The notes under the pieces are model-generated. The model searched no databases. It worked only from the letters and a program-made list of their open reading frames with translations, and was not told the origin of the DNA. Positions 6,898 through 15,687 of a DNA stretch of 64,000 nucleotides are shown here, one piece after another (position 1 is the stretch's first letter; each line of letters begins with the position of its first letter). The position numbers and the translations under genes were made by a program. Source of the DNA: Schizochytrium sp. CCTCC M209059 (taxonomy: Eukaryota; Sar; Bigyra; Thraustochytrida; Thraustochytriidae); assembly GCA_000818945.1 (NCBI GenBank), contig KN805378.1, positions 457,488 through 521,487 of the forward strand, written 5' to 3'.

Positions 6898-9726
6898 TTA
6901 CGAACGGTAGCCAGCGTTGACCTCGACGTAGGTGTCAGTCAAGTCAGCGCCATAAACGACTGACTCAAAGCCAGTCTGCTTGGAGGGGTTGAGGTTGATA
7001 GTGATGTCCACAGTCTTGTAGTGAGCTGGGTAGCCGGCAGCGTTGGGAAGCTGGCAATCCTCAAGGTACTTGATGAGCTTAACTTCCTTCTCCGAGTCGA
7101 GATCGAACTCGCCGTTCTTAAAGACGAGCTCGCCACCGACGTGGATGGTGCAGTTCTCCGCGACAGACTTGGCAAAGTCCGGGTTGACCTTGCCGACATA
7201 GGAGCCGATCGCAGCGATGATGCGGCCAAGGTTGGGGTCGTTTCCAGCAATGCCGGTCTTGCAGAGCGGCGAGTTAACGACAGCCTTGGCAATGCCGTGT
7301 GCGAGCTTGGCCGAGGGTGCGCCCTCCACCTTGCACTTCATGACGTGCTCCGTGCCCTCACCGTTGCGGACAACATCCTGGGCAAGGTCTGCGCAGACAG
7401 CGCGCACGGCGGCAGTAAGTGCAGATCGCTCAAAGGACTTGTCGAGGGCAGCGCGCTTTCCGCTCGAGAGGAGAACAATAGAGTCCGAGGTACTCTGATC
7501 GGCGTCGACACTGATGCGGTTAAAGGATCCCTCGGCATTGACAGCGTCGACGAGGCAGGACTGGAGAACCTCGCCATCAGCCTTGATATCGGTCATGACA
7601 TAGACGAGCATGGTGGCCATGTTGGGTTCAATCATACCAGCGCCCTTGGCGATACCGGTGACACGGCCAAGAATGGTGCCAGAGCTGGGGTCGCGGATGA
7701 CGGCGCTACGGGCCTTGGGAAAGGTGTCAGTGGTCATAATAGCCTTGGCCGCGGGGAGCACCGAGTCGCTCTGCATGTCGCTCTTGACGTTGGGAAGCGC
7801 TTCAAGCATGCTGTCGACGGGGAGGCGCCATCCAATAACACCGGTGGAGCTGGGCATGACCGCGACATCGTCGGGAAGGCCGAGGACCTCAGCAGTGCGC
7901 TTGCAGATGGCCCGGGCGTCGCTGACGCCGCCAGCGCGCGGGTGCACGTTGGAGATCTTGTTGTTGATGACAAGGGCGCCGAGCGGGCCGCGCTCGGCCA
8001 GAATCTCGCGGCAGACGCGCACGGGGGCACCGGGGAAGGCGTTCTGCGTAAACATGGCACCGTACATGTCGGTGGGCGCGTCGGGCTTGATGACGGTGAT
8101 CTTCATGGAAGCCGGGTTCGCGGTCTCCGGGAGTTCCTCGGGCTGGAATTCAAAGGTGGTGGTGCCGATGGAGAAGCCTTCAGGAAGCTTGGTGTGCTCG
8201 AGGGCGTTGAGCTTCTTCTCGTAGTCCTCGACCGAGGTGGACGCGAGCTCTGTGGCGACGGGCATCTCGACGGTGAACTTGGTTCCCTCGGCATCAGCGG
8301 CCTCCGGGCCAGCAAGCTCGTTGTCGGCCTTGACGGCGGCCACAGTCTCGGGGGAAGGCTCCGGTACGCAGGTCATGATGGCGTCCTCAAGGGCGGCAAG
8401 CGCAATGTCGAGCTCCTCCTTGGTGATGACGAGGGGCGGGCACAGGCGCACGACCATACCGGTGTCGCCAGCGCCGAGGACGAGGACGTTCTTGGAGAGG
8501 CAGTGCTTGATGACGTCCGGGACATGGGCCGAGGGGAGCTGGAGACCAGCGTAGAGGGCAGCGTCGCCGAGGGGGCGGCGGACCTGAATGATGCGGTCGC
8601 CGACGCGCTCCTTGATGGCGTCGAGGCCCTTGATAAGGTAGCGGCCGTTCTCGGCAACGTTCTCGAGAAAGCCAGGGGCAAGGACCTTGTCGAGGACGAC
8701 GTTGGCGGCGCGCGCGGCGACGGGGTTGCCGGCAAAGGTAGATCCATGGGTTCCGAGCCAGGTGGCCGGCTCAAGGGAGTCGTAGGTCTTTTCGTTGATC
8801 ATGACGGCGCCGATGGGAAGACCGTTGGCGAGGGGCTTTGCCAGGGTGACAAAGTCGGGGACGACGCCGTACTCCTCGTAGCCCCAGACGCGGCCGTTGC
8901 CTTGGCGACCGAGACCGATCTGGACCTCGTCAAAGATGAGCATGACACCGTGCTCGTCACAGAGCTCACGGGCGCGCTGGAGGAACTCGCGGCGGGCGGG
9001 CGAGATGCCGCCCTCGCCCTGCACGGGCTCGACGATGACCGCGACGACGTCGGGGCCAATGCTCTTTTCGAGGTCGGGGATGCTGTTAAAGGGGAGGTGG
9101 TCGACGTTGGGAATGAGAAGCGGCTTGAAGGGCTCACGAATACCCGGCTTGTAGGTGACCGAGAGGGCGCCGAGGGTGCGGCCGTGAAAGGATTGCTTGA
9201 AGCCAATGAAGCGGTCGCGGAGGCCCTCGCCGCGGGCGTTTTGCACAACGCGCGCGAACTTGAGAGCGCCCTCGTTGGCTTCAGTACCAGAGTTGGAGAA
9301 GAAGACCTTGCCCATGCCGGGTGCGCTGCCGAGGAGCTTTTCGGCGAGCTCGAGGCTGGGGCGTGTATGGTAGAGGTTGCTCACGTGGGCGACCTTGCCG
9401 ACCTGGTCGGCGACGGCGGCGGCCCACTCTTTGTCACCGTGTCCAAGGACGGTGACGGCGATACCAGCGCCCATGTCAACGAATTCGCTGCCGTCTTCGG
9501 CGTAGACGCGGCTGCCGACGCCCTTATCGAAGACCAGGCCCTCGCGCATACGCACACCACCGGCGGCGTAGGTAGGGACGATGAATTTCTTTTCCATTTC
9601 TTCGGGCGTCATGGAGGTCAAGCTTGCGAGGCTCCGTGCGCCCTGGTACACGGCCTTGGGCATCCTGCGGCTCTGCGAGAGCGATCCGCGCGCGGCGGCA
9701 GAGGTAGCGAGTCTGCGCATCATCAT
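6898..9726 (-). CDS. argD-argJ: Bifunctional acetylornithine aminotransferase - ornithine acetyltransferase fusion (ArgD-ArgJ)
   Basis: One uninterrupted 942-codon frame from 'ATGATGATG' at 9726. Residues 1-35 are Arg/Ser/Ala-rich, like a mitochondrial presequence. Residues about 40-455 are a class III PLP aminotransferase of the ArgD type: 'SGTEAN' at 146-151, 'FDEVQIG' at 265-271 and the PLP lysine K297 in 'TLAKPLANG'. An Ala/Glu/Pro-rich linker follows. From about residue 510 the protein is ArgJ-like: 'SSTGVIGWRLP', 'GAGMIEPNMATML' with the autocleavage Ala704-Thr705 (codons at 7612-7617), 'GNDPNLGRI' and a family-like C-terminus. ArgD turns N-acetylglutamate semialdehyde into N-acetylornithine; ArgJ moves the acetyl group to glutamate, releasing ornithine. 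The fused steps are consecutive in the cyclic arginine pathway. If ArgJ self-cleaves as usual, the ArgD half would stay joined to the ArgJ alpha fragment. Sense codons TTA, CTA and TCA are absent from about 920 consecutive codons, suggesting high expression. Confidence 0.95.
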   Translation of the reverse strand: MMMRRLATSAAARGSLSQSRRMPKAVYQGARSLASLTSMTPEEMEKKFIVPTYAAGGVRMREGLVFDKGVGSRVYAEDGSEFVDMGAGIAVTVLGHGDKEWAAAVADQVGKVAHVSNLYHTRPSLELAEKLLGSAPGMGKVFFSNSGTEANEGALKFARVVQNARGEGLRDRFIGFKQSFHGRTLGALSVTYKPGIREPFKPLLIPNVDHLPFNSIPDLEKSIGPDVVAVIVEPVQGEGGISPARREFLQRARELCDEHGVMLIFDEVQIGLGRQGNGRVWGYEEYGVVPDFVTLAKPLANGLPIGAVMINEKTYDSLEPATWLGTHGSTFAGNPVAARAANVVLDKVLAPGFLENVAENGRYLIKGLDAIKERVGDRIIQVRRPLGDAALYAGLQLPSAHVPDVIKHCLSKNVLVLGAGDTGMVVRLCPPLVITKEELDIALAALEDAIMTCVPEPSPETVAAVKADNELAGPEAADAEGTKFTVEMPVATELASTSVEDYEKKLNALEHTKLPEGFSIGTTTFEFQPEELPETANPASMKITVIKPDAPTDMYGAMFTQNAFPGAPVRVCREILAERGPLGALVINNKISNVHPRAGGVSDARAICKRTAEVLGLPDDVAVMPSSTGVIGWRLPVDSMLEALPNVKSDMQSDSVLPAAKAIMTTDTFPKARSAVIRDPSSGTILGRVTGIAKGAGMIEPNMATMLVYVMTDIKADGEVLQSCLVDAVNAEGSFNRISVDADQSTSDSIVLLSSGKRAALDKSFERSALTAAVRAVCADLAQDVVRNGEGTEHVMKCKVEGAPSAKLAHGIAKAVVNSPLCKTGIAGNDPNLGRIIAAIGSYVGKVNPDFAKSVAENCTIHVGGELVFKNGEFDLDSEKEVKLIKYLEDCQLPNAAGYPAHYKTVDITINLNPSKQTGFESVVYGADLTDTYVEVNAGYRS

Positions 9727-10624
9727 GACTGCCAGCGCTTCTCAATTTCAAGTTCCCGAACGAACGAGCGAGCGAGCGAGCGGCTACGACTGCGACTGCG
9801 ACTGCCAGTGCACTCGCCTGCCTATCTGCCTGTTTGTCTGTCTGCGCACGACCTTCGCCTTCTCGTCGTAAACTTGCGCGCCCTGCGGTAACGCGCGACG
9901 CCAGCCAAGCCGCAGCGTTTCTCCGTCGTTTGATTTGTTTGTTTTGGATTTGATTTGCTCTGCTCTGCTCTGCTCTGCTTTGTATTGCGATCTTCCCTTC
10001 CTCTTTCCCTCCTCCCTCCCTCCCTCCCTCTCTGTCTCTCTCGCCCCCCTCGCTGAGCCTCGATTTGTGCTGCTTGCTTGCTTGCTTGCTTGCTGCCGGT
10101 TGCCGGCCGGCTCCGCGCGACTTGTGAGTGCGCCATTCTGCACTTGGCGCGCCCGCCAGTCCCCTCGCGCCCACTGCCGCGCCACCGCCCTCTGCCTGCC
10201 CGCCTCCCTTCACAGTCGAACTACGCCGGCCCAAGTCGACTTTCCGGCCAGCGCAAGTGGGAGGCGAACTACATTGCATCGGCGGCCACCTCGAGCGCGT
10301 TGCAAATGAATCCACACTGCCGCCAATGGCAGGCACACCAGAGTTCAAGTTGGAAAAGGCGGGCAAAAGCAGGAAAAGCCAGAACGCAAGCAGCAGCAGC
10401 ACAGGCAGGCAACCTGGACAGGGAACTCGTGCGTGCAGCGAAGATCCACTGCAGGCAGAGGCAGGCAGGCACGCAGGCAGATCGATCGCCGTGCCGCTGC
10501 CGTCTCGGTGCTGCTGCCGTGGCCACTCACTGCCGGCGGCGCAGCTGCCTCTGCAGGCGGATCGTCGTTGCGGGCCCGTTCCTCCCAAGTCGGCCTGTCT
10601 TGACGCGAACCTCGGCAACAAGGA

Positions 10625-10678
10625 GAGCAAGCAAGCAAGCAAGCAAGCAAGCGAGCAAGCAAGCGCAAGCAAGCAAGC
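10625..10678. repeat. AAGC tetranucleotide microsatellite
   Basis: Interrupted (AAGC)n run in the ArgD-ArgJ/ACAD gap, one of at least eight loci of this motif in the window. Confidence 0.85.
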
Positions 10679-12545
10679 CGGCTCGCTGCCGAGAGCGAGC
10701 ACAAGCGGCGCAAAACAACGGAAGGGGAGGGGAAGCCCGGGAGGAAGGCAGACCCCGCAAAGGCCGGCGCGGGCAGGCAGAGGAAGGAAGAGGAATCGGG
10801 CGCACGTTTCGCAGAAGCGTCTCGGAACACAGAAAATGGCGGGCGGGAAAATGGCTGGTCCACGGGGCCCAGGCGTTCGTGATATTCGTACAGCGCACCT
10901 CCCGGCCCAGCCCGGCGCACAGGCGCGGCCAGCCCCCCCGGGGGGCACCTGAGCACCACCGCGCCGCGCACTCCCCGCGCACCTTGTGTGCGACGCGCCT
11001 GGAGAGGGTGTGTGCCGTGCCCGGGGACCCCTGCCTAGTCATAGTATGGAGGGCGGCGGCCAGTGGAAGGACTCACTGATGATAGATAGACGCGTCGACT
11101 GGGACGGGGGACGCGAGGGACGCAAGGGCCGTCGTGAACAGTGGCGCGGGACCGGGGCGAAACTCCTCCTCAAAAGAAAGCCGGATCTCTCTATAGGCGA
11201 GGCGGCGCGCAATTTTGGGCTGGACCGTCTCGTCGCTGGTGGCTGCAGCTGCTTTCTCTGGGACCGCATGTTCTGGCCGCTGCAGGGACCTGTGAGTCCA
11301 TATCTTGGGCGTCATCGACGACTCGGAGGAATCGTGCCAGATTAAGGGTCTTTTTAAGGCACCTTACGCAGCATGCTGGTGGCAAGGTGCAGAAATCCTG
11401 CTGGAGCCCGTTACACCTATGCTTGCGTGCCTTGAGGGGAAGCGGTCAACCGCCTTACGGCCTATACACATCCATTTACAAGTGGTAGCTCCGCGCTCTT
11501 GCTCCTATTACACGCTGCTGCTGTACGTACGTACGTAGTACTATTTATTATTACAGATGGCGGCCTCTCGCTACCTTCGCGTGCAGTACGCATCGCGCGC
11601 GCGTGCGCTGCAGCCATTGCTTGACAGTGAGTACCGTGCATCGACCCGACCATCCATCATCGGTCTCCACGTTGTGCGTGCGATTTCTCTCTCTCTTTGC
11701 GATTCCCGGTACGGTAAGGTAGCCAACAAGCCTTGCCCGGTACGTAACCTAACCTCTGCTGCTGCCTGCAGATCCTGGCATTTCAAATAATCATTCGGTC
11801 ATTCAAACCCAAGTCGAGGCTGCCCGCACCTTGCGCCACTGCGATCGGTGCGGTGCCTGCCATCCACGCCGTGCGTGGGTGCGTGCAGCGCAATGTAACG
11901 CGATACAATGCAGTGCCGCGTAATGCAGTGCCGCGCAATGCAATGCAATGCAATGCAAGGCAACCCAGCGCAGTGCAGTGCAATGCTGGCGCCCGCATTG
12001 CACCCGCTGCTTCTTTCCGCACTGCCAGGCTGCGCCAGCCTGGTCAGTCGGGTCAGCCCGGTCACCTCTCCCGGCCCCGCCTTCCATCGCGGCCGCACTC
12101 TCCTCGCCGCCGCGCCTGCGCGCCTACCGCCGCCGGCCAGGCTCCGTGCGTCTCGTCGCTCGTCGCTGCTCCTCTCCTCTCCTCTCCTCTCGTCTCCTCT
12201 CCTCGGGTCTCGCCGCGAGGTGGCTCCGCGTCGCCTCGCTGGGCCTCGCTCGCTCGCTCGCAAGGAGGGTGTCGTTGATGATCCTGGCGGTGCGGGCCGC
12301 GGGACTCGCGAGCGGTTCTTGTTCGCCCCGTCCGGGTTAGGTAGGCCTCGTTGGCTTCTTCCTTTCTGCGCGTTTTTTCAACAACCACCCGGCGGCAAGT
12401 CGAGTTCGTTCGTCCCCGTGCTGCCGCCCGCAAGCAAGCAAGTAAGCAAGCGAGCAAGCAAGGTCTGGGCTGAGCTCCAGGATTTTTTTTCTGGACATTG
12501 GACTGCTAGCTAGTAGCTTGCTCTTTTCGCCGGCCCTCCTTTCAT

Positions 12546-12546
12546 A

Positions 12547-12587
<41 letters not shown>

Positions 12588-12590
12588 CCC
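12546..12590. repeat. TGTC tetranucleotide microsatellite
   Basis: About eleven TGTC units, one changed to TGTT, followed within 15 bp by a CT-rich run. Confidence 0.85.
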
Positions 12591-13002
12591 TCCAACCAAC
12601 TCTCACTCTCTCTCTCTCTCCCTCTCCATCTCCGAGTCTCTCGCGGCGCCGTCGCGCTCACCTTCTCTGTCCCCGAGTTGCCTCCGCATTACTGCGCACT
12701 GCTGCGCATTACTGCGCGGTACTGCGTCGCATTGCACGGCGCGGCCTCGCCTCGCCTTGCATTGCGCTGCACTGCGCGCGGCGCGGCATTGCATTTCGTG
12801 CACTCGTGCCTGTGGTTTTGTTAGTTGCTGGGGTGCATTACACATCGCGCTCGCATTACACGCCGAAGCGGAGCGAACCCCGCCGGCCAGACAGAGGCAG
12901 GCAAACAACCAGAGCAAGCAAAATCCCAGGCCGGCAAACCCGAAACCGCAAGAGGGCCCGGCCGCAACAACAACAGCAGCAGCAGCAGGAGCAGCAAGCA
13001 GG

Positions 13003-13048
13003 AAAGCAAGCAAGCAAGCAAGCAAGCAAGCAAAGCAAGCAAAGCAAG
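13003..13048. repeat. AAGC repeat upstream of the acyl-CoA dehydrogenase start
   Basis: About ten AAGC units, interrupted by AAAGC, ending 64 bp before the ATG. It therefore probably lies in the 5' leader. Confidence 0.85.
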
Positions 13049-13112
13049 CGCACGGCACAGCGGCGGAGCGGAGCGACGCAGAGGCGTCAAACGAAACGAA
13101 ACAAAGGCAACC

Positions 13113-15035
13113 ATGATGCAGAACTCGGTGCAGGCAATCCGGAGCGGCGTCCGCGCCGCGTCGACGCGCCGCGTCGGCGCCCGAAACATGTCGTACGTGG
13201 CCCCGCTGCGCGACATGAAATTCCAGCTCGACGAGGTGCGCAACACTGAGGAGCACTACAAGAAGCTCGCCAAGACCGGCGGCGAGGGCGCCAGCCCCGA
13301 CATGGTCGACATGATTCTCCAGGAGTCGGCCAAGTTCGCGGAGAACGAGCTCTACCCTTGCAACGAGACCGCCGACAGCGTCGGATGCAAGCAGATCGGC
13401 CCCAACGAGGTCAAGACCCCGCCCGGCTTCAAGGAGGCCTACCAGTCGTTCGTCGAGGGCGGATGGCAGGGTCTTAGCTTCCCGGAAAAGTTTGGCGGCC
13501 AGGGTCTCCCCTCCTCGCTCGCTCTCTTCCAGTCCGAGATCACCTCCACCGCCAACTGGACCTGGACTATGTTCCCCGGCCTCAGCAAGGGTGCTATCAA
13601 CACTCTCATCGCGCACGGTGACGACCTCGTCCAGAGCAAGTACCTCGAGAAGCTCGTCAGCGGCGAGTGGACCGGTACTATGTGCCTGACCGAGCCGCAC
13701 TGCGGATCCGATCTTGCCCAGGTTGCCACCAAGGCCGTGCCCGCCGGAAACGGCAAGTACAAGATCTCCGGTACCAAGATCTTCATTTCGTGCGGTGAAC
13801 ACGACATGGTCGACAACATTGTCCACTGCGTTCTTGCCCGTCTCCCGGACGCGCCCCCCGGCATCAAGGGAATCTCGCTTTTTAGCGTGCCCAAGTTTAA
13901 GGTCAACGATGACGGCACCCTCACTGACGAGCTCAACGGCGCCACTGTGGGCCGCATCGAGAACAAGATGGGCTGCCACGGCTCGCCCACCTGCGAGCTC
14001 ATCTTTGACGAGGCCGAGGGCGAGCTCCTCGGTGTCGAGCACAAGGGTATGCGCCAGATGTTCACCTTTATTAACACTTCCCGTGTCGGTACCGCCATTC
14101 AGGGTCTCGCCGCCGCCGAGGGCGCCTACCAGCTCTCCCTCGAGTACGCCAAGGACCGTCTGGCCATGCGCTCGCTCACGGGCTCCAAGTTTCCCGACAA
14201 GGTCGCTGATCCCATCATTGTCCACCCTGGTGTGCGCCAGATGCTCCTCACCCAAAAGTGCGTTGCCGAGGGCGGCCGCGGCATGATCTACGACTCGGCT
14301 CTCATTGCCGACGAGATGGCCGAGGCGGAGGCCAACGGCGACCACAAGAAGGCCCAGAGCTACGATGACCGCCTTGGCTTCCTCACCCCGATCCTCAAGG
14401 GCTTCCTCACCGAGGCCGGTCTTGAGGCCGCCAACCTTGGCATCCAGACCTACGGTGGCCACGGCTACATCAAGTCCAACCGCGTCGAGCAGATTGTCCG
14501 CGACGTCCGCATTGCCAGCGTCTGGGAGGGCACCACTCAGATCCAGGCTCTCGATCTTCTCGGCCGCAAGGTCATGCTCCAGAAGCTCAAGCCCATCACC
14601 CAGCACACCGCTGGTGTCATGAAGTTCGCCTTTAACGCCTTTACCTCGCCCACCTCGTCCAAGTACGGCAGCATCCGTACCCACGCCGCCAAGCTCGGCA
14701 AGGCTGCCGCCGAGTGGCAGTACCTGTCGCTTCGCGTTGCCCAGCGCGCTGCCGGCAACAAGGACGCCATCGGTACCGCCTCTGTCCCCTACCTCATGTA
14801 CGGTGGCTACGTTTCGCTTGCCGAGCAGTGGCTCAAGCAGGAGATGGCTGCCGCCAAGGCGCTCGAGAACGGCGCCGAGGGCGCCGAGGCCGAGTTTTAC
14901 AAGGGTAAGATTGCCGCTGCCCAGTTCATGTTTAGCAACCTTTTGCCCCGCACGGGCTACCTCAAGGAGCAGATGCTCGCCCCGATTCCTGACACCATGG
15001 ACATCACCCCGGAACAGTTCGCTCCTTCGAACTAA
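13113..15035 (+). CDS. Acyl-CoA dehydrogenase, long DmdC/FadE-like subfamily
   Basis: A 640-residue protein starting at 'ATGATG' (13113/13116). The first 27 residues are Arg/Ser/Ala-rich and lack acids, consistent with mitochondrial import. The fold is complete: 'SGEWTGTMCLTEPHCGSDL' (flavin/substrate loop, residues 184-201), 'KIFISCGEHDM', 'RIENKMGCHGSPTC' (281-294) and the C-terminal 'VWEGTTQIQALDLLGRK' (470-486). Length and motif set fit the roughly 600-residue group that includes 3-methylmercaptopropionyl-CoA dehydrogenase (DmdC), an enzyme of marine DMSP breakdown, but substrate cannot be read from sequence. It oxidises an acyl-CoA to the 2-enoyl-CoA and passes electrons to ETF. An oddity: around 'GGHGYIKSNRVEQ' (448-460) the acidic residues usual in this loop (often 'YIEE') are replaced by Lys-Ser-Asn. 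Codon use is strongly C/G-ending, as for an abundant protein. Confidence 0.92.
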   Translation: MMQNSVQAIRSGVRAASTRRVGARNMSYVAPLRDMKFQLDEVRNTEEHYKKLAKTGGEGASPDMVDMILQESAKFAENELYPCNETADSVGCKQIGPNEVKTPPGFKEAYQSFVEGGWQGLSFPEKFGGQGLPSSLALFQSEITSTANWTWTMFPGLSKGAINTLIAHGDDLVQSKYLEKLVSGEWTGTMCLTEPHCGSDLAQVATKAVPAGNGKYKISGTKIFISCGEHDMVDNIVHCVLARLPDAPPGIKGISLFSVPKFKVNDDGTLTDELNGATVGRIENKMGCHGSPTCELIFDEAEGELLGVEHKGMRQMFTFINTSRVGTAIQGLAAAEGAYQLSLEYAKDRLAMRSLTGSKFPDKVADPIIVHPGVRQMLLTQKCVAEGGRGMIYDSALIADEMAEAEANGDHKKAQSYDDRLGFLTPILKGFLTEAGLEAANLGIQTYGGHGYIKSNRVEQIVRDVRIASVWEGTTQIQALDLLGRKVMLQKLKPITQHTAGVMKFAFNAFTSPTSSKYGSIRTHAAKLGKAAAEWQYLSLRVAQRAAGNKDAIGTASVPYLMYGGYVSLAEQWLKQEMAAAKALENGAEGAEAEFYKGKIAAAQFMFSNLLPRTGYLKEQMLAPIPDTMDITPEQFAPSN

Positions 15036-15687
15036 GTCTCTTCTGTTTTCATGATCTTTCTACTACTTCTAACTAACCTAGCTCTTGACGCCTTTTGCGA
15101 TCTCTTCCTTCTTGTGCGTCGCCATTCTTTTTTTTTTTTTTTTCTCTCTTCCAGTGGGTGGGGGCCGGGAATGAGAAAAGTGTTGCGGTCAATCTTGACA
15201 CACCAGAATCGCAGCTGCTGCCGCGGAAATGATGCCTTTCGCGCGACCTTGACCGTGATCAAACGAGCATGCTTTACAGACATGTCTCGTCTCCAAAGGC
15301 TGTCTGCTGTCTACTGAGGAAAAAAAAATCATGCGATCAAGGACATACAATGATTGAGACCGATGAGAAAAGAAGATCTTTGTGGGGGTAGGGAATAGAA
15401 ATGAGTGCCATATGACTTGGGCATCGCCAACCTTAGATCCAACCTCTTCCGAGGGCACACACAAGTCCCTCATCAACAATCAATCAAATATTGCACTTTC
15501 GTGACTAGCGCAAGGCTATACAACTTGTGAGCCACCGACCCTCACATAGGGGTACCGACCGTACACGGCACGGTTCACTCTGTGTCAGCCCAGCGCACGT
15601 GTGATGAGATTAAATTTGTAAGGATGGTATCAACCACGACGCGACGTAATCTGCCAAAACAAAGAAAACACCCAAGGCGCCGGGCGA
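15036..15687. other. Intergenic region between convergent acyl-CoA dehydrogenase and La genes
   Basis: 652 bp holding the 3' ends of both genes. It contains a 16-base T run at 15128-15143 and lower GC than the flanking genes. No ORF or canonical AATAAA was assigned. Confidence 0.5.

Larger units (their letters stand above)
9727..13112. other. Long divergent intergenic region between ArgD-ArgJ and acyl-CoA dehydrogenase
   Basis: 3.4 kb with no gene I recognise. It is dense in short tandem repeats: CTCCC near 10005-10030, GCTTGC at 10067-10093, AAGC at 10625-10678, CAATG at 11935-11958, CTCCT at 12165-12205, AAGC at 12430-12462, TGTC at 12546-12590 and CT at 12605-12632. Long open frames here translate to Arg/Ala/Ser low-complexity sequence and shift frame across repeats. 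One weak two-exon possibility (11557-11626 joined to 11772-11923) is treated under findings. The region must contain both promoters and probably long 5' leaders. Confidence 0.55.

Noticed and set aside
7021..9891. 956-codon plus-strand ORF
   Set aside because: It is the exact antisense register of ArgD-ArgJ and exists only because of that gene's codon bias; the protein has no recognisable motif.
10128..10952. 274-codon plus-strand ORF
   Set aside because: Frame crosses AAGC repeats and gives Gly/Arg/Ser-rich sequence without homology.
12603..14684. 693-codon minus-strand ORF
   Set aside because: Antisense register of the acyl-CoA dehydrogenase plus upstream repeats.
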